Of a DNA stretch of 64,000 bases, positions 43,435 to 52,782 are shown in pieces; position 1 is the stretch's first letter, and every line of letters begins with the position of its first letter. A program made the translations under genes and the position numbers. Under the pieces are notes generated by a model. That model ran no database searches. It worked only from the letters and a program-made list of their open reading frames with translations, and was not told the origin of the DNA. Origin of the DNA: Qipengyuania proteolytica (GTDB taxonomy: Bacteria > Pseudomonadota > Alphaproteobacteria > Sphingomonadales > Sphingomonadaceae); contig NZ_JAIGNN010000002.1 of assembly GCF_019711565.1 (NCBI RefSeq), forward strand, positions 248,001 through 312,000, read 5' to 3'.

Positions 43435-43863
43435 CTAGAACCCCTCCCCCGCTTCACCCGGCTTGAAGCAAATCAGGCGGCTATCGACCAGGGCGGCGGT
43501 ACGGTTGACCACGGCGAGCTGGTAGTCCGGGTCCTTGATCATTGCGAAGAACGCCGCGCTGTTCGGATATTGCGCCACGAAGCCGTCGTGCCAGCGCTTG
43601 TCGTCGGGCCCGGTGACCATGGTCTGGAACGCGCCGCGCCAGACGATCGAGCCGCCGACGCGCTGGAAGATCGGGCCGCTGGTCTTGCCGTATTCCTGAT
43701 AGGCGCGCCGCCCGCTCCAGCCCTTTCCCGCATGCTCGTGGCCTTCGGGATAGGCGGCCTCCTCGCGGTAGAGCAGTAGGTTGAGCATGTGGATCGGCTC
43801 GTCGCGCGGCAGGGCCTTGAAGGCTTCGAAATTCGCGCGGCTCGGATCGATGAAACTGGTCAT
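43435..43863 (-). CDS. DUF1330 domain-containing protein
   Basis: A 142-residue protein of the DUF1330/dimeric alpha-beta barrel type. Conserved parts are PIHMLNLLLYREEAAYP, YGKTSGPIFQRVGG and AFFAMIKDPDYQLAVVNRTAAL. Function unknown; the family resembles small stress-response or monooxygenase-like barrels. The start is ATG 43863. Its TAG stop is in the CTAG at 43435-43438, which abuts the right end of the DUF559 cassette. It is the last gene of a minus-strand row that begins at dnaE. Confidence 0.85.
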   Translation of the reverse strand: MTSFIDPSRANFEAFKALPRDEPIHMLNLLLYREEAAYPEGHEHAGKGWSGRRAYQEYGKTSGPIFQRVGGSIVWRGAFQTMVTGPDDKRWHDGFVAQYPNSAAFFAMIKDPDYQLAVVNRTAALVDSRLICFKPGEAGEGF

Positions 43864-43888
43864 GGCATCCCTCCCTGCCGGACCGCGA

Positions 43889-44356
43889 TCAATGCTGGTG
43901 CGCGGTCGCGGTCCCTTGGTGTGTCGCCCAGACCTTGTGCTTCCCGTCACGCATGATCAAGACCGTCTGGTAGGTATCGCTGCGTCCCTTGGCCTCCATG
44001 CCGGGCGAGCCGATGGGCATGCCGGGCACGCTGAGGCCGACGGCATCGGGTCTTTCTTCCAGCAGTCGGCGGATATCCTCCGCCGGGACGTGGCCCTCGA
44101 TCGCGTAGCCCTCCACCGTGGCAGTGTGGCAGCTGCGCAGGTTGGCGGGAACGCCGGCGGCTTCGGCGATGGGGGTCGTGTCCTCGACATCGCGCACGCT
44201 CAGGGTGAAGCCGGCGGCCTGCATCCGTTCGATCCACGCGCTGCAACAACCGCACCAGGGGGTCTTCACCACGTCGATCGTGCTAGCGGAGGCCGCCTGC
44301 GCGCAGGCAATCAGGGCGAGCGGGGCCATCAGGGACAAAGAACGCAGTCGGGACAT
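43889..44356 (-). CDS. DUF411 protein, putative periplasmic metal-binding
   Basis: A 155-residue exported protein of the DUF411 family, linked by annotation to copper or other metal handling. The signal peptide covers about 25 residues; LIAC within it could also be a lipobox. The mature domain shows VVKTPWCGCCSAWIE (two adjacent cysteine pairs), NLRSCHTATV, EGHVPAEDIRRLL and PGMPIGSPGM, the family hallmarks. No copper genes are adjacent. It is separated by 25 bases from the DUF1330 gene and is followed upstream by an acetyltransferase gene. Confidence 0.85.
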   Translation of the reverse strand: MSRLRSLSLMAPLALIACAQAASASTIDVVKTPWCGCCSAWIERMQAAGFTLSVRDVEDTTPIAEAAGVPANLRSCHTATVEGYAIEGHVPAEDIRRLLEERPDAVGLSVPGMPIGSPGMEAKGRSDTYQTVLIMRDGKHKVWATHQGTATAHQH

Positions 44357-44394
44357 GGACGAGCTCCTCGGGATTTCGGGATTGAATTGCTGCC

Positions 44395-44883
44395 TTACCT
44401 AAGGAGGGAAAGCTGCATGTAAACTGTATCGAGCCGCCGGCCGAATTTCATCCCGACATCGCGCATCCGGCCAGCATGGACGAAGCCCAACCGCGCGTGC
44501 AGCGCGACCGAAGCCGGCTCTCCGCCGCCGATTACGCCGATCATCTGTTCGAAGCCACTTGCTCGCGCGGCATCCACCAGCGCCGCGAGCAGCTGTGTGC
44601 CGAGGCCCTGTCCGCGCGCCACATCGGCGATGTAGATGCTGTCCTCGCAGGTATGGGCATAGGCGGCACGGTCGCGGAACTGCGTCGCATAGGCATAGCC
44701 ACGCACCGCGCCGTCCACCTCGATCACGAGGAACGGCCAGCCCCGCGCCGCAACATGCGCGATCTTCTCCGCCCAGAACGCCGCGTCGGGTGCTTCGGTA
44801 TCGAAGGTCGCGGTCGAATGCGCGACGTGGAAGGCATAGATCGCCTGCACCGCCGGGGCGTCCCCCGGCACGGCAGGCCTCAC
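44395..44883 (-). CDS. GNAT acetyltransferase, phosphinothricin-type
   Basis: A 162-residue N-acetyltransferase resembling phosphinothricin/methionine-derivative acetyltransferases (Pat/MddA-like). Family blocks are YAFHVAHSTATFDTE, GWPFLVIEVDGAVRGYAYA, EDSIYIADVARGQGLGTQLL (acetyl-CoA loop Q/RxxGxG) and LHARLGFVHAGRMRDVG. The substrate is likely an amino-acid analogue, but unproven. The start is taken as GTG 44883, seven bases after the acyl-CoA synthetase stop; the ribosome site is weak. Confidence 0.82.
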   Translation of the reverse strand: MRPAVPGDAPAVQAIYAFHVAHSTATFDTEAPDAAFWAEKIAHVAARGWPFLVIEVDGAVRGYAYATQFRDRAAYAHTCEDSIYIADVARGQGLGTQLLAALVDAARASGFEQMIGVIGGGEPASVALHARLGFVHAGRMRDVGMKFGRRLDTVYMQLSLLR

Positions 44884-44890
44884 TATCGCG

Positions 44891-46489
44891 TCAGGCAAGC
44901 TGGTAGTCCGCGAAACGGTCGCGCAAATCCTTCTTGCTGATCTTTCCGGTCGCGGTGTGCGGGATATCGTCGACAAACTCGACCGCATCGGGCAGCCACC
45001 ACTTGGCCACCTTGTCGGACAGGAACTCGACCACGTCTTCCGCCGTGCAATCCGCGCCTTCCTTCTTCACCACGAACAGCACCGGGCGCTCGTCCCACTT
45101 GGGGTGGAACATGCCGATGCAGGCCGCCTCGGCCACCGCCGGATGGCCGACCGCCGCGTTCTCGAGCTCGACCGAGCTGATCCATTCGCCGCCGGACTTG
45201 ATCACGTCCTTGGTGCGGTCGGTGATCTGCATCGTGCCGTCCGGGTGGATCGTGGCGACGTCGCCGGTGTCGAACCAGCCGTCCGCGGTGAGCGCGTCTT
45301 CCTCCGCCTTGAAATAGCGCTTGAGCACCCACGGCCCGCGGCTATGCAAGGCGCCCGAGGCTTCGCCGTCGCGCGGCAGGACCTTGGTCGGGTCGTCGAG
45401 ATCGACCGTGCGCAGCTCAACGCCGAAAATCGGGCGGCCCTGCTTCATGGTCTTCTCGACCTTCTGTTCGAAAGTGAGCTGGTCCCAGTCCGCCGTCGGC
45501 CCGCCGACCGTGCCGATGGGGCTGGTTTCGGTCATGCCCCAGGCATGCTGGACGCGGGTGCCGTTCTTCATCAGCCGTTCGATCATGAAGCGCGGCGCGG
45601 CCGACCCGCCGATGGTGGCGGCGCGCAGCTTGGGCAGTTCGAGCCCGTTGGCGTCGCAATACTGGAAATGCGCCAGCCAGACGGTCGGAACGCCCGCGCT
45701 GTCGGTCACGCCTTCGCGCTTCATCAGCTCGTCGAGCACCGCAGGGTCATTGACCGCGCTGAAGACGAACTTGATGCCCGCCATCGCGCCCGCATAGGGC
45801 AGACCCCAGCTCGCCGCGTGGAACATCGGCACCACCGGCAGCATGACCGAGGAGGCGCTGAAGTTGAAGGTGCTCGGCTGAAGGCCCGACACCGCATGCA
45901 GCAGGGTCGAGCGGTGTTCGTACTGCACGCCCTTGGGATTGCCCGTGGTGCCGCTGGTGTAGCAGATCATGCACGGATCGCGCTCGTCGCCGGTGACCCA
46001 GTCGAACTCGCCGTCCTGCGCGCCGATCCAGTCCTCGAAGCTCTGGCTGTGCTCGCCCGAATCGAAGCAGATGTAATGTTCGACCGTCAGCCACTTGTCG
46101 CGCATCCGGTCGACGATCGGCTGGAAGGCCGCGTCGTAGAGCATCACCTTATCCTCGGCATGGCCGACGATATATTCGAGCTGCTCGTCGAACAGGCGCG
46201 GGTTGCAGGTATGCAGCACGCCGCCCATGCCCGCCACGCCGAACCAGCTGACGAGGTGGCGCGAGTGGTTCATGGCGAGGCTGGCGACCTTGTCGCCCTT
46301 CTCGAGGCCCAGCGCGAGCAGCGCCTGGCTCATCTTCTTCGCGTCGCGGTGGATGCCCGCCCAGTCGGTGCGCGTCTCGCCGCCGTCCGCCCAGCGGGTG
46401 ACGATCTCACGGTGCGGAGCCTCGCGTGCCGCGTGGTCGATCACATGCGAGATCCGCATGCTCCAGTCCTGCATCGCGCCCAGTGCCAT
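44891..46489 (-). CDS. AMP-dependent fatty acyl-CoA synthetase
   Basis: ANL-superfamily ligase of 532 residues, activating a fatty acid via acyl-adenylate to its CoA ester for beta-oxidation. Motifs: [12 protein letters not shown] (P-loop), [21 protein letters not shown] and [12 protein letters not shown] with the C-terminal catalytic lysine. It resembles the medium-/long-chain AlkK-like group. The start at ATG 46489 has an excellent ribosome site (GAGAGG, two bases before). It lies 22 bases downstream of dnaE on the same strand. It is not the exosortase-linked ligase at 25.9-27.4 kb. Confidence 0.9.
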   Translation of the reverse strand: MALGAMQDWSMRISHVIDHAAREAPHREIVTRWADGGETRTDWAGIHRDAKKMSQALLALGLEKGDKVASLAMNHSRHLVSWFGVAGMGGVLHTCNPRLFDEQLEYIVGHAEDKVMLYDAAFQPIVDRMRDKWLTVEHYICFDSGEHSQSFEDWIGAQDGEFDWVTGDERDPCMICYTSGTTGNPKGVQYEHRSTLLHAVSGLQPSTFNFSASSVMLPVVPMFHAASWGLPYAGAMAGIKFVFSAVNDPAVLDELMKREGVTDSAGVPTVWLAHFQYCDANGLELPKLRAATIGGSAAPRFMIERLMKNGTRVQHAWGMTETSPIGTVGGPTADWDQLTFEQKVEKTMKQGRPIFGVELRTVDLDDPTKVLPRDGEASGALHSRGPWVLKRYFKAEEDALTADGWFDTGDVATIHPDGTMQITDRTKDVIKSGGEWISSVELENAAVGHPAVAEAACIGMFHPKWDERPVLFVVKKEGADCTAEDVVEFLSDKVAKWWLPDAVEFVDDIPHTATGKISKKDLRDRFADYQLA

Positions 46490-46511
46490 AACCTCTCCTC
46501 TCAAGCCCAGA

Positions 46512-49500
46512 TCAGGCGACGAGGCGCAGGTTTGCCTTCCCCCGTCGCGCGGTCAGTTGCACCTTGGCAAGACCCGGCACGCTTGCCAAGCGTTCAGCGA
46601 GCTCCCCATCGATGGAAAATGCGTGGCCGAGCCGCATGACCGGCGGATGGGGATCGCCGGTCAGCAAGGTGACGACGGCTTCGTCGCCGCCGGGCCCCTT
46701 CGCCTGCAACGCCATCGCCAGTTCGGTGACCGCATCGACGCTGCTGGCTTCGAGCGTCAGCACCATCGCCATGCTGCCCTTAACCGCCTCCAGCGGCACC
46801 GCCCCGCGCACCGTGATGCGCGGCGGTTCGTCGGGGCTCGGACTGTCGAGCTCGACATCGAGCTTCACGCAGGTCTGGTTCTCTGCCCATTCGAGGAACC
46901 TGTCGACCATGCTCTCTTCGAAGCAGGCGGCGCTGAACTGGCCCGAACTGTCGGAGAAATCGGCGCGGATGAAAGGCTTGCCGCGCTTGGTCGTGCCCTT
47001 GCTCGCCTTCTCAACCATGGCCGCCATGACCGCACCCGCGCGCCCGCCGGGGGGCGCCCCGCCCGCCATCAGCGAGCCATAGCTGCGCGCGCCCTGCGCC
47101 GATGCGACGGTACGCCACGCCTCGACCGGGTGCTCCGCGAAATAGAAGCCGAAGTTCTCCTTCTCGCGCGCCATCTGCTCAGCGCGCGGCCAGGGCTCGA
47201 CCTCCTTGAGCCGCAAAGTGTCCTCGCTCGGCGAATCCTCGCCGCCGAACAGCGCCGCCTGCCCGCTGGAGCGCTCGCGCTCGGCAGCATCTGCCACGGC
47301 GAGCAGCATGTCGGCATTGGCGAAGACCTTCGCGCGGTTGGGCTCGAACTCGTCGAGCGCGCCGGCGCTGGCCAGTGCTTCCAGCTGGCGCGAGTTCATC
47401 GCGCCCTTGGGCAGGCGTTCGAACAGGTCCTGCAGGCTTTCGAATTTGCCGCTCGCCTCGCGTTCGTGGACGATGGCTTCCATCGCCCGCTCGCCGACAT
47501 TGCGGATGCCCGCCAGCGCATAGCGCACGGCATAGCCGTCGTCGGTCTGCTCGACCGTGTATTCGGCCTCGGAATGGTTGAGCGAAGGCGGCAGCACTTT
47601 GATCCCGCCGCGCCGCGCATCGTCGACGAACACCGCCAGCTTCTCCGACTGGTGCATGTCGAAGCACATGGAGGCGGCGAAGAATTCCTCCGGGTAATGC
47701 GCCTTGAGCCAGGCCGTCTGGTAGGCGAGCAACGCGTAGGCGGCGGCGTGCGACTTGTTGAAGCCGTAGCCGGCGAACTTGTCGATCAAGTCGAACAGCG
47801 CATTCGCCTCAGCCTTGTCGATCCCCGAGACGTCCTTGCAGCCGTCGACGAAACGCTGGCGCTGGGCGTCCATTTCGGCCTGAACCTTCTTGCCCATCGC
47901 GCGGCGCAGGAGGTCGGCGTCGCCAAGCGAGTATCCGGCGAGGATCTGCGCGGCCTGCATGACCTGTTCCTGGTAGACGAAGATCCCGTAGGTCTCGGCA
48001 AGGATGCCCTCGAGCTTGGGGTGCGGATACTCGATCGGCACCTCGCCTGCCTTGCGCTTGCCGAAAAGCGGGATGTTGTCCATCGGGCCCGGACGATAGA
48101 GCGAGACGAGCGCGATGATGTCGCCGAAATTGGTCGGCTTCACCGCCGTCAGCGTGCGGCGCATGCCTTCCGATTCCAGCTGGAACACGCCCACCGTGTT
48201 GCCGCTCTTCATCAGCTCGTAGACCTTGGAATCGTCGAGCGGGAGCGTCGACAGGTCGATGGCGATCTCGCGCTTCTTGAGCAGGTCGGTCGCCTTCTTG
48301 AGCACCGAGAGGGTCTTCAATCCGAGGAAGTCGAACTTGACGAGGCCGCTGCTTTCAACATTCTTCATGTCGTATTGCGTCACCGGCATGTCGGAACGCG
48401 GATCGCGATAGAGCGGCACCAGCTGCGCCAGCGGCCGGTCGCCGATCACCACGCCCGCCGCGTGGGTCGAGCTGTTGCGCGGGAAGCCTTCCAGCTGCAT
48501 CGCCAGGTCGACGAGGCGCTTCACCTCGTTGTCGTCGTCGTACTCGCGCCTGAAATCCGCCGCGCCGTTGAGCGCGCGCGGCAGGGTCCAGGGATCAGTC
48601 GGATGGTTGGGTACCATCTTGCAGAGGCGATCTACGTGGCCGTAGCTCATCTGCAGGATGCGGCCCGTATCGCGCAGCACCGCGCGGGCCTTCAGCTTGC
48701 CGAAGGTGATGATCTGCGCGACGTGATCGTGCCCGTATTTCTGCTGGACATAGCGGATCACCTCGCCCCGCCGCGTTTCGCAGAAGTCGATATCGAAGTC
48801 GGGCATCGACACGCGTTCGGGGTTGAGGAAGCGTTCGAACAGCAGGCCGAGCTTTATGGGGTCGAGGTCGGTGATCGTCAGCGCCCATGCGACGAGGCTG
48901 CCCGCGCCCGAACCACGGCCCGGCCCCACCGGAATATCGTGATCCTTGGCCCATTTGATGAAGTCGGCAACGATCAGGAAGTAGCCGGGGAAGCCCATCT
49001 GGTTGATGATGTCGACTTCGAACTTGAGCCGGTCGAAATAGACCTGGCGCTCGTCCTCCGGCATCTCGCCATAGGGTTCGAGTCGCGCTTCCAGCCCCTT
49101 GCGCGCATCCTCCTCCAGCATCCGCGCCTCGCCCTCGAGGTCGCCCGCGAGGCTGGGCAGGATCGGCTTGCGATAGGGCGGCGCATAGGCGCAGCGTCTG
49201 GCAAGGACGAGCGTGTTCTCCACCGCCTCGGGCAGGTCGGCGAAGGTCTCGTCCATCATGTGGTAGGTCTTGACGTAGCTTTCCGGATTGGAATGCGCGC
49301 GGTCCTCGGCCTCGACATGGGTCGACCCGGCGATGCACAGCATGGCGTCATGCGCCTTGTGCATATGCGGCTCGGCGAAATTGGCCGGATTGGTGGCGAT
49401 CAGCGGCAGGTCCCGCGCATAGGCGAGATCGATCAGCGCATTCTCGGCCCGCTCTTCGACCTCGTTGCCGCGCCGCGCAAGCTCGATATAGAGCCGGTTC

Positions 49501-49988
49501 GGGAACAGCGCCTGCAACCGGTCGAGCATGGCCTCGCCATGGCTCTGTTGCCCTTCGGCGAGAAGCCGGGTGACCGCGCCCTCGCTGGCCCCGGTCAGCG
49601 CGATCAGACCCGCGGTACGGCCCTCGAGATTCTCCAGCCGCACATGCGGTTCGAATTCGAGCGGCCGGTCGAGATGCGCCTTCGAGACGAGATGGCAGAG
49701 ATTATCGTAACCCGCCTCGTCCTGCGCATAGAGCGGCAGGTAATCGACCTGCTTCCCTTCGGCATCGCGTGCGACGCCCAACAGCGTGCCGATGATCGGC
49801 TGCACACCTTCGGCCTTGCAGGCATTGGCGAACATGACCGCCCCGTAGAGCCCGTTGCGGTCTGCAATCGCGATCGCGGGAAAGCCCCGCTCCTTCGCCA
49901 GCTTGGCCATCGCCTTGGGATCGATCGCCCCTTCGAGCATCGAATAGGCGGACAGCACGCGGAAGGGGACGAAGGGCTTGAAAGGCAT
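46512..49988 (-). CDS. dnaE: DNA polymerase III alpha subunit
   Basis: Replicative polymerase of 1158 residues, a normal length for DnaE1. The PHP domain starts at once (YSMLEGAIDPKAM, AIADRNGLYGAV). The palm catalytic motif is MPDFDIDFCE, and the conserved GPGRGSGAGSLVAWAL and HAAGVVIG blocks are present; the C-terminal tau-binding and OB-fold parts are present too. Its length, intact PHP motifs and lack of imuA/imuB neighbours set it apart from the mutagenic DnaE2. The start is ATG 49988. No LexA box is seen upstream, which fits a housekeeping gene. Confidence 0.96.
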   Translation of the reverse strand: MPFKPFVPFRVLSAYSMLEGAIDPKAMAKLAKERGFPAIAIADRNGLYGAVMFANACKAEGVQPIIGTLLGVARDAEGKQVDYLPLYAQDEAGYDNLCHLVSKAHLDRPLEFEPHVRLENLEGRTAGLIALTGASEGAVTRLLAEGQQSHGEAMLDRLQALFPNRLYIELARRGNEVEERAENALIDLAYARDLPLIATNPANFAEPHMHKAHDAMLCIAGSTHVEAEDRAHSNPESYVKTYHMMDETFADLPEAVENTLVLARRCAYAPPYRKPILPSLAGDLEGEARMLEEDARKGLEARLEPYGEMPEDERQVYFDRLKFEVDIINQMGFPGYFLIVADFIKWAKDHDIPVGPGRGSGAGSLVAWALTITDLDPIKLGLLFERFLNPERVSMPDFDIDFCETRRGEVIRYVQQKYGHDHVAQIITFGKLKARAVLRDTGRILQMSYGHVDRLCKMVPNHPTDPWTLPRALNGAADFRREYDDDNEVKRLVDLAMQLEGFPRNSSTHAAGVVIGDRPLAQLVPLYRDPRSDMPVTQYDMKNVESSGLVKFDFLGLKTLSVLKKATDLLKKREIAIDLSTLPLDDSKVYELMKSGNTVGVFQLESEGMRRTLTAVKPTNFGDIIALVSLYRPGPMDNIPLFGKRKAGEVPIEYPHPKLEGILAETYGIFVYQEQVMQAAQILAGYSLGDADLLRRAMGKKVQAEMDAQRQRFVDGCKDVSGIDKAEANALFDLIDKFAGYGFNKSHAAAYALLAYQTAWLKAHYPEEFFAASMCFDMHQSEKLAVFVDDARRGGIKVLPPSLNHSEAEYTVEQTDDGYAVRYALAGIRNVGERAMEAIVHEREASGKFESLQDLFERLPKGAMNSRQLEALASAGALDEFEPNRAKVFANADMLLAVADAAERERSSGQAALFGGEDSPSEDTLRLKEVEPWPRAEQMAREKENFGFYFAEHPVEAWRTVASAQGARSYGSLMAGGAPPGGRAGAVMAAMVEKASKGTTKRGKPFIRADFSDSSGQFSAACFEESMVDRFLEWAENQTCVKLDVELDSPSPDEPPRITVRGAVPLEAVKGSMAMVLTLEASSVDAVTELAMALQAKGPGGDEAVVTLLTGDPHPPVMRLGHAFSIDGELAERLASVPGLAKVQLTARRGKANLRLVA

Positions 49989-50062
49989 CCCGACAGATTA
50001 GGAATTTCCGCCGGATTCGGAAGGGCCGCAGCCCCGGCTTTTCTCCACAAGCGGTGGAGAAG

Positions 50063-50392
50063 TCAGGCCTCGCGCCCCTCGCGGATCTTGCGGCGCGTGT
50101 CGCGGATCGTCGAGTAAGCACCGTAGACCACCAGCACGCCGAGGAATATCCACACCCACACCGGAATGTTCCGCCCCGCAATGGCGAGATAGAGATAGGC
50201 CGAGACGAAGAAAAACCCCGCCAGCATCGTCGGCAGCACCGTCGACTGGCCCGCCCTCGCCCGCTTCACCAGCCAGCCGATCGACAGCAGGAAGAAGGGG
50301 ATCGCGCCGACGTAGATCCCGCCGAAGATATACGGATTCACGCCATATTCGGCGCCGAGCGAGAGGAACCACTGGTTGAAATCTGCAAGCAT
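50063..50392 (-). CDS. Small three-helix membrane protein, hypothetical
   Basis: A 109-residue inner-membrane protein with three hydrophobic segments, about residues 21-42, 52-72 and 76-96, and a basic C-terminus (RDTRRKIREGREA) likely on the cytoplasmic side. No known domain is recognised. An 8-bp hairpin (TTCTCCAC/GTGGAGAA, 50041-50061) directly follows its stop without a T tract. The gene is downstream of a GNAT gene and 74 bases upstream of dnaE. The ribosome site is poor. Confidence 0.7.
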   Translation of the reverse strand: MLADFNQWFLSLGAEYGVNPYIFGGIYVGAIPFFLLSIGWLVKRARAGQSTVLPTMLAGFFFVSAYLYLAIAGRNIPVWVWIFLGVLVVYGAYSTIRDTRRKIREGREA

Positions 50393-50458
50393 GGCGGGGC
50401 TTTCGGTTGGGCTGCGGCCGCGGTTACAGCACTTCGCGCAACCTGCACACGGAAAAGC

Positions 50459-51097
50459 TCAGACCCTGAGGGATGCACTCGCATACGGGCTGACCACCGT
50501 CCATCCCAGCGTTTCATAGAGCGCGCGCCCGGGCCCGGTCGCCATCAGAAGTTGCGGCATATCCGGAGCGGGGAGTGCTTCACCGAGGGCATGCATGACA
50601 GCGGTCCCGAGCCCGCGGCGGCCGAACTGCGGCCAGGTGACGATCCTGTCGTATACGAAGGCGTCCCAGCCGATGCCCGCATGTCCCGACGCGGCCAGCT
50701 CTCCATCGAGCGTAAGCACGGCGACGTGGGCGCTATGCCGTCCGATACGGGATTCGAGCCTGAACCCGTCCGCTAAGGCTCCTAGCGGCTGGGCGGAGGT
50801 CGCAACCATCGCATGGGACGGCGCGCCGACCTCCCATCCCCGGGGCAATGCTGCCTGCAATTCGTCGTTCTCGCAGAAGACCCGTAGGTTATTGCCCGGC
50901 TCGGAAATTTCGTGAGCAAGCTCGACCAGCTCCGGGGTCACGCGATCGAAAAGCCAGCGGCGGTGCTCGCCGCCGGTACCCACCTCCGCCCGCCAGCCGC
51001 CGCGATCGAGGAAGGGCATGGGCAGTCCGCGCGCGAGCGCACGCCCCGTGATCCATGCCCCGAGCCAGTCGAGGTCCGGCCGGAACGGGTCGATCAT
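50459..51097 (-). CDS. GNAT-like N-acetyltransferase, hypothetical substrate
   Basis: A 212-residue protein. The first half (MIDPFRPDLDWLGAWITGRALARG, cited here in part) is family-specific and lacks a known motif; the C-terminal half has the acetyl-CoA loop QFGRRGLGTAVM and the late GRALYETLGWTVV of GNAT enzymes. The start is ATG 51097, four bases after the glutathione peroxidase stop, so the two genes are linked. The substrate is unknown. Confidence 0.75.
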   Translation of the reverse strand: MIDPFRPDLDWLGAWITGRALARGLPMPFLDRGGWRAEVGTGGEHRRWLFDRVTPELVELAHEISEPGNNLRVFCENDELQAALPRGWEVGAPSHAMVATSAQPLGALADGFRLESRIGRHSAHVAVLTLDGELAASGHAGIGWDAFVYDRIVTWPQFGRRGLGTAVMHALGEALPAPDMPQLLMATGPGRALYETLGWTVVSPYASASLRV

Positions 51098-51101
51098 CTG
51101 C

Positions 51102-51581
51102 CTACAGCAGCTTCTCGATGTCCTTCGCGATGCTCTTGGGCGCATCGGCCGGGCCATAACGCTTCACCACATTGCCCTCGCGATCGATCAGGAATTTGGT
51201 GAAGTTCCATTTGATTGCCTTCGAGCCCATCAGGCCGGGCTTTTCGTCCTTCATCCAGTCGAACAGCGGGCTGGCGTCGGGGCCGTTGACGTCGACCTTG
51301 GCCATCAGCGGGAAGGTCAAGCCGAAATTGACCTTGCAGAACTGCTCGATCTCCTCCGCATCGCCCGGCTCCTGGTTGCCGAACTGGTTGCAGGGAAAGG
51401 CGAGGACCTCGAAGCCCTTGTCCCCGTAGTCCTGAAACAGCTCCTCCAGCCCGTCATACTGCGGGGTGAAGCCGCATTTGCTCGCCGTGTTGACCACCAG
51501 CAGGACCTTGCCGAGCTTGTCCTTCAGGTCGAGCGCCTCCCCCTTGTTGGTCGAGACCGTGAAATCGGCGATCGTAGTCAT
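51102..51581 (-). CDS. Glutathione peroxidase family protein (BsaA/BtuE type)
   Basis: Thiol peroxidase of 159 residues reducing hydroperoxides with thioredoxin or glutathione. The peroxidatic residue is Cys36 in ASKCGFTPQY, not selenocysteine. The other conserved sites are Gln in FPCNQFGNQEPG, and Trp-Asn in KWNFTKFL; Cys in FPCNQ may be the resolving cysteine as in thioredoxin-dependent members. It is cytoplasmic (no signal). The start MTTIADF at ATG 51581 matches family length. About 190 bases without gene lie upstream. Confidence 0.93.
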   Translation of the reverse strand: MTTIADFTVSTNKGEALDLKDKLGKVLLVVNTASKCGFTPQYDGLEELFQDYGDKGFEVLAFPCNQFGNQEPGDAEEIEQFCKVNFGLTFPLMAKVDVNGPDASPLFDWMKDEKPGLMGSKAIKWNFTKFLIDREGNVVKRYGPADAPKSIAKDIEKLL

Positions 51582-51769
51582 GGCACTGGCGGTCCTTGCG
51601 GCGGGAAAGAAGATCGAAGCGGTTGTCCGGCAGGCATGCAGGGAATCGGGCCCTGTCACCTTGCTGGCATACCCTCGCATGCTCCTGCACGCGATAGGTC
51701 GCGCGCACAAGCGCGGGCTTGTTACCCTTCAAGCAGACACGGGGATGGCCGGACGCGGCGCGGACTGTC

Positions 51770-52045
51770 TCACCCCGGAAAATCGTCCCGCGCGGCGAGG
51801 CTGGCGATCTCTTCCGCGTGATATTCGCGATCGCCCGCCTTTTCGATGTAGTACTGACCGCGCTCCTCGGGCGCCATCAGCATGATGTGGCTGATAAGGC
51901 CGGCGAAGGTACCCTGGCGCAGCCCTTTCGCCCCGTCGAGCAGGCCATCGCCATCGCCCTCGCGGTGGAGGCTGGCGCGGTCGTCCCACTGGATGCCTTC
52001 ACGGTGGCAATCGTCGGCGCGGTAGGTGCTGGGATGGTCGGTCAT
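51770..52045 (-). CDS. Small conserved-looking hypothetical protein
   Basis: A 91-residue hydrophilic protein with no signal or membrane segment. It carries an acidic/His-rich start (TDHPSTYRADDCHRE) and a central helix GTFAGLISHIMLMAPEERGQ; no domain recognised. It is supported by a strong ribosome site: AGGAG seven bases before ATG 52045. It is 50 bases downstream of the lolD stop on the same strand. Function unknown. Confidence 0.65.
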   Translation of the reverse strand: MTDHPSTYRADDCHREGIQWDDRASLHREGDGDGLLDGAKGLRQGTFAGLISHIMLMAPEERGQYYIEKAGDREYHAEEIASLAARDDFPG

Positions 52046-52095
52046 GCGAATTCTCCTATTTGCATGACCAACGAGCGAAGCGCCGTCCGGGTCCG

Positions 52096-52782
52096 CTATT
52101 CGAGATGCCCCTCGTGCAGGCGGACCACCCGGTCCATCCGCTGGGCGAGCCGCTCGTTATGCGTCGCGATCAGTGCCGCGCTGCCCTCGTTGCGGACGAG
52201 TGCAAGGAACTCGCCCAGCACCTTGTCGCTGGTCGCCTCGTCGAGATTGCCGGTGGGCTCGTCCGCCAGCACCAGCGCCGGCCGGTTGGCGAGACCGCGG
52301 GCGACCGCGACCCGCTGCTGCTCGCCGCCCGACAGCTGGCTCGGCCGGTGGTCGAGCCGGTGGCCGAGGCCGAGTGCCGTCAGCAGTTCGCGCGCCCGCG
52401 CCTCGGCCGCCTCGCGCGCGGTTCCGGCGACCAGCTGCGGCAGCACGACATTCTCGACCGCATCGAAATCGGGCAGCAGGTGGTGGAACTGGTAGACGAA
52501 GCCGAGATGCTCGCGCCGCAGCAGCGTGCGGGCATGCGAATCCGATTTTTCGGCCGATTGGCCGGCGATGACGATCTCACCACCGAAACCGCCTTCGAGC
52601 AGGCCGACCGCCTGCAACAGGGTCGACTTGCCCGAGCCCGAGGGGCCGAGCAGCGCGACGATCTCGCCCGGGCGGATCGCAAGATCGATGCCGCGCAGCA
52701 CGTCGATCCGCACCCCGCCCTGCTCGAAGCTGCGGGTGAGGCCCTTCAACTCGACCACTGGTTGCACGCCGGAACTATTCAT
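52096..52782 (-). CDS. lolD: Lipoprotein-releasing ABC transporter ATPase
   Basis: ATP-binding subunit of the LolCDE-type machine that lifts lipoproteins from the inner membrane to LolA. The 228-residue product has Walker [10 protein letters not shown], the signature [13 protein letters not shown], Walker [13 protein letters not shown] and the H-loop THNERLA. The [12 protein letters not shown] block is typical of LolD. It overlaps the permease gene by eight bases, so the pair is translationally coupled. Only one permease is encoded, as is common in alphaproteobacteria, which use a LolF-like homodimer. Confidence 0.94.
   Translation of the reverse strand: MNSSGVQPVVELKGLTRSFEQGGVRIDVLRGIDLAIRPGEIVALLGPSGSGKSTLLQAVGLLEGGFGGEIVIAGQSAEKSDSHARTLLRREHLGFVYQFHHLLPDFDAVENVVLPQLVAGTAREAAEARARELLTALGLGHRLDHRPSQLSGGEQQRVAVARGLANRPALVLADEPTGNLDEATSDKVLGEFLALVRNEGSAALIATHNERLAQRMDRVVRLHEGHLE

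Noticed and set aside
50041-50061. Hairpin after the small membrane protein gene as a terminator
   Set aside because: The 8-bp stem is perfect but no T run follows on either strand, so intrinsic termination is not supported.
46203-50117. Very long open frame (about 1300 codons) on the plus strand opposite dnaE
   Set aside because: It is the antisense shadow of dnaE and the acyl-CoA synthetase. High-GC genes leave long antisense frames; composition shows H/R/A-rich noise without any domain, while the minus strand gives full DnaE motifs.
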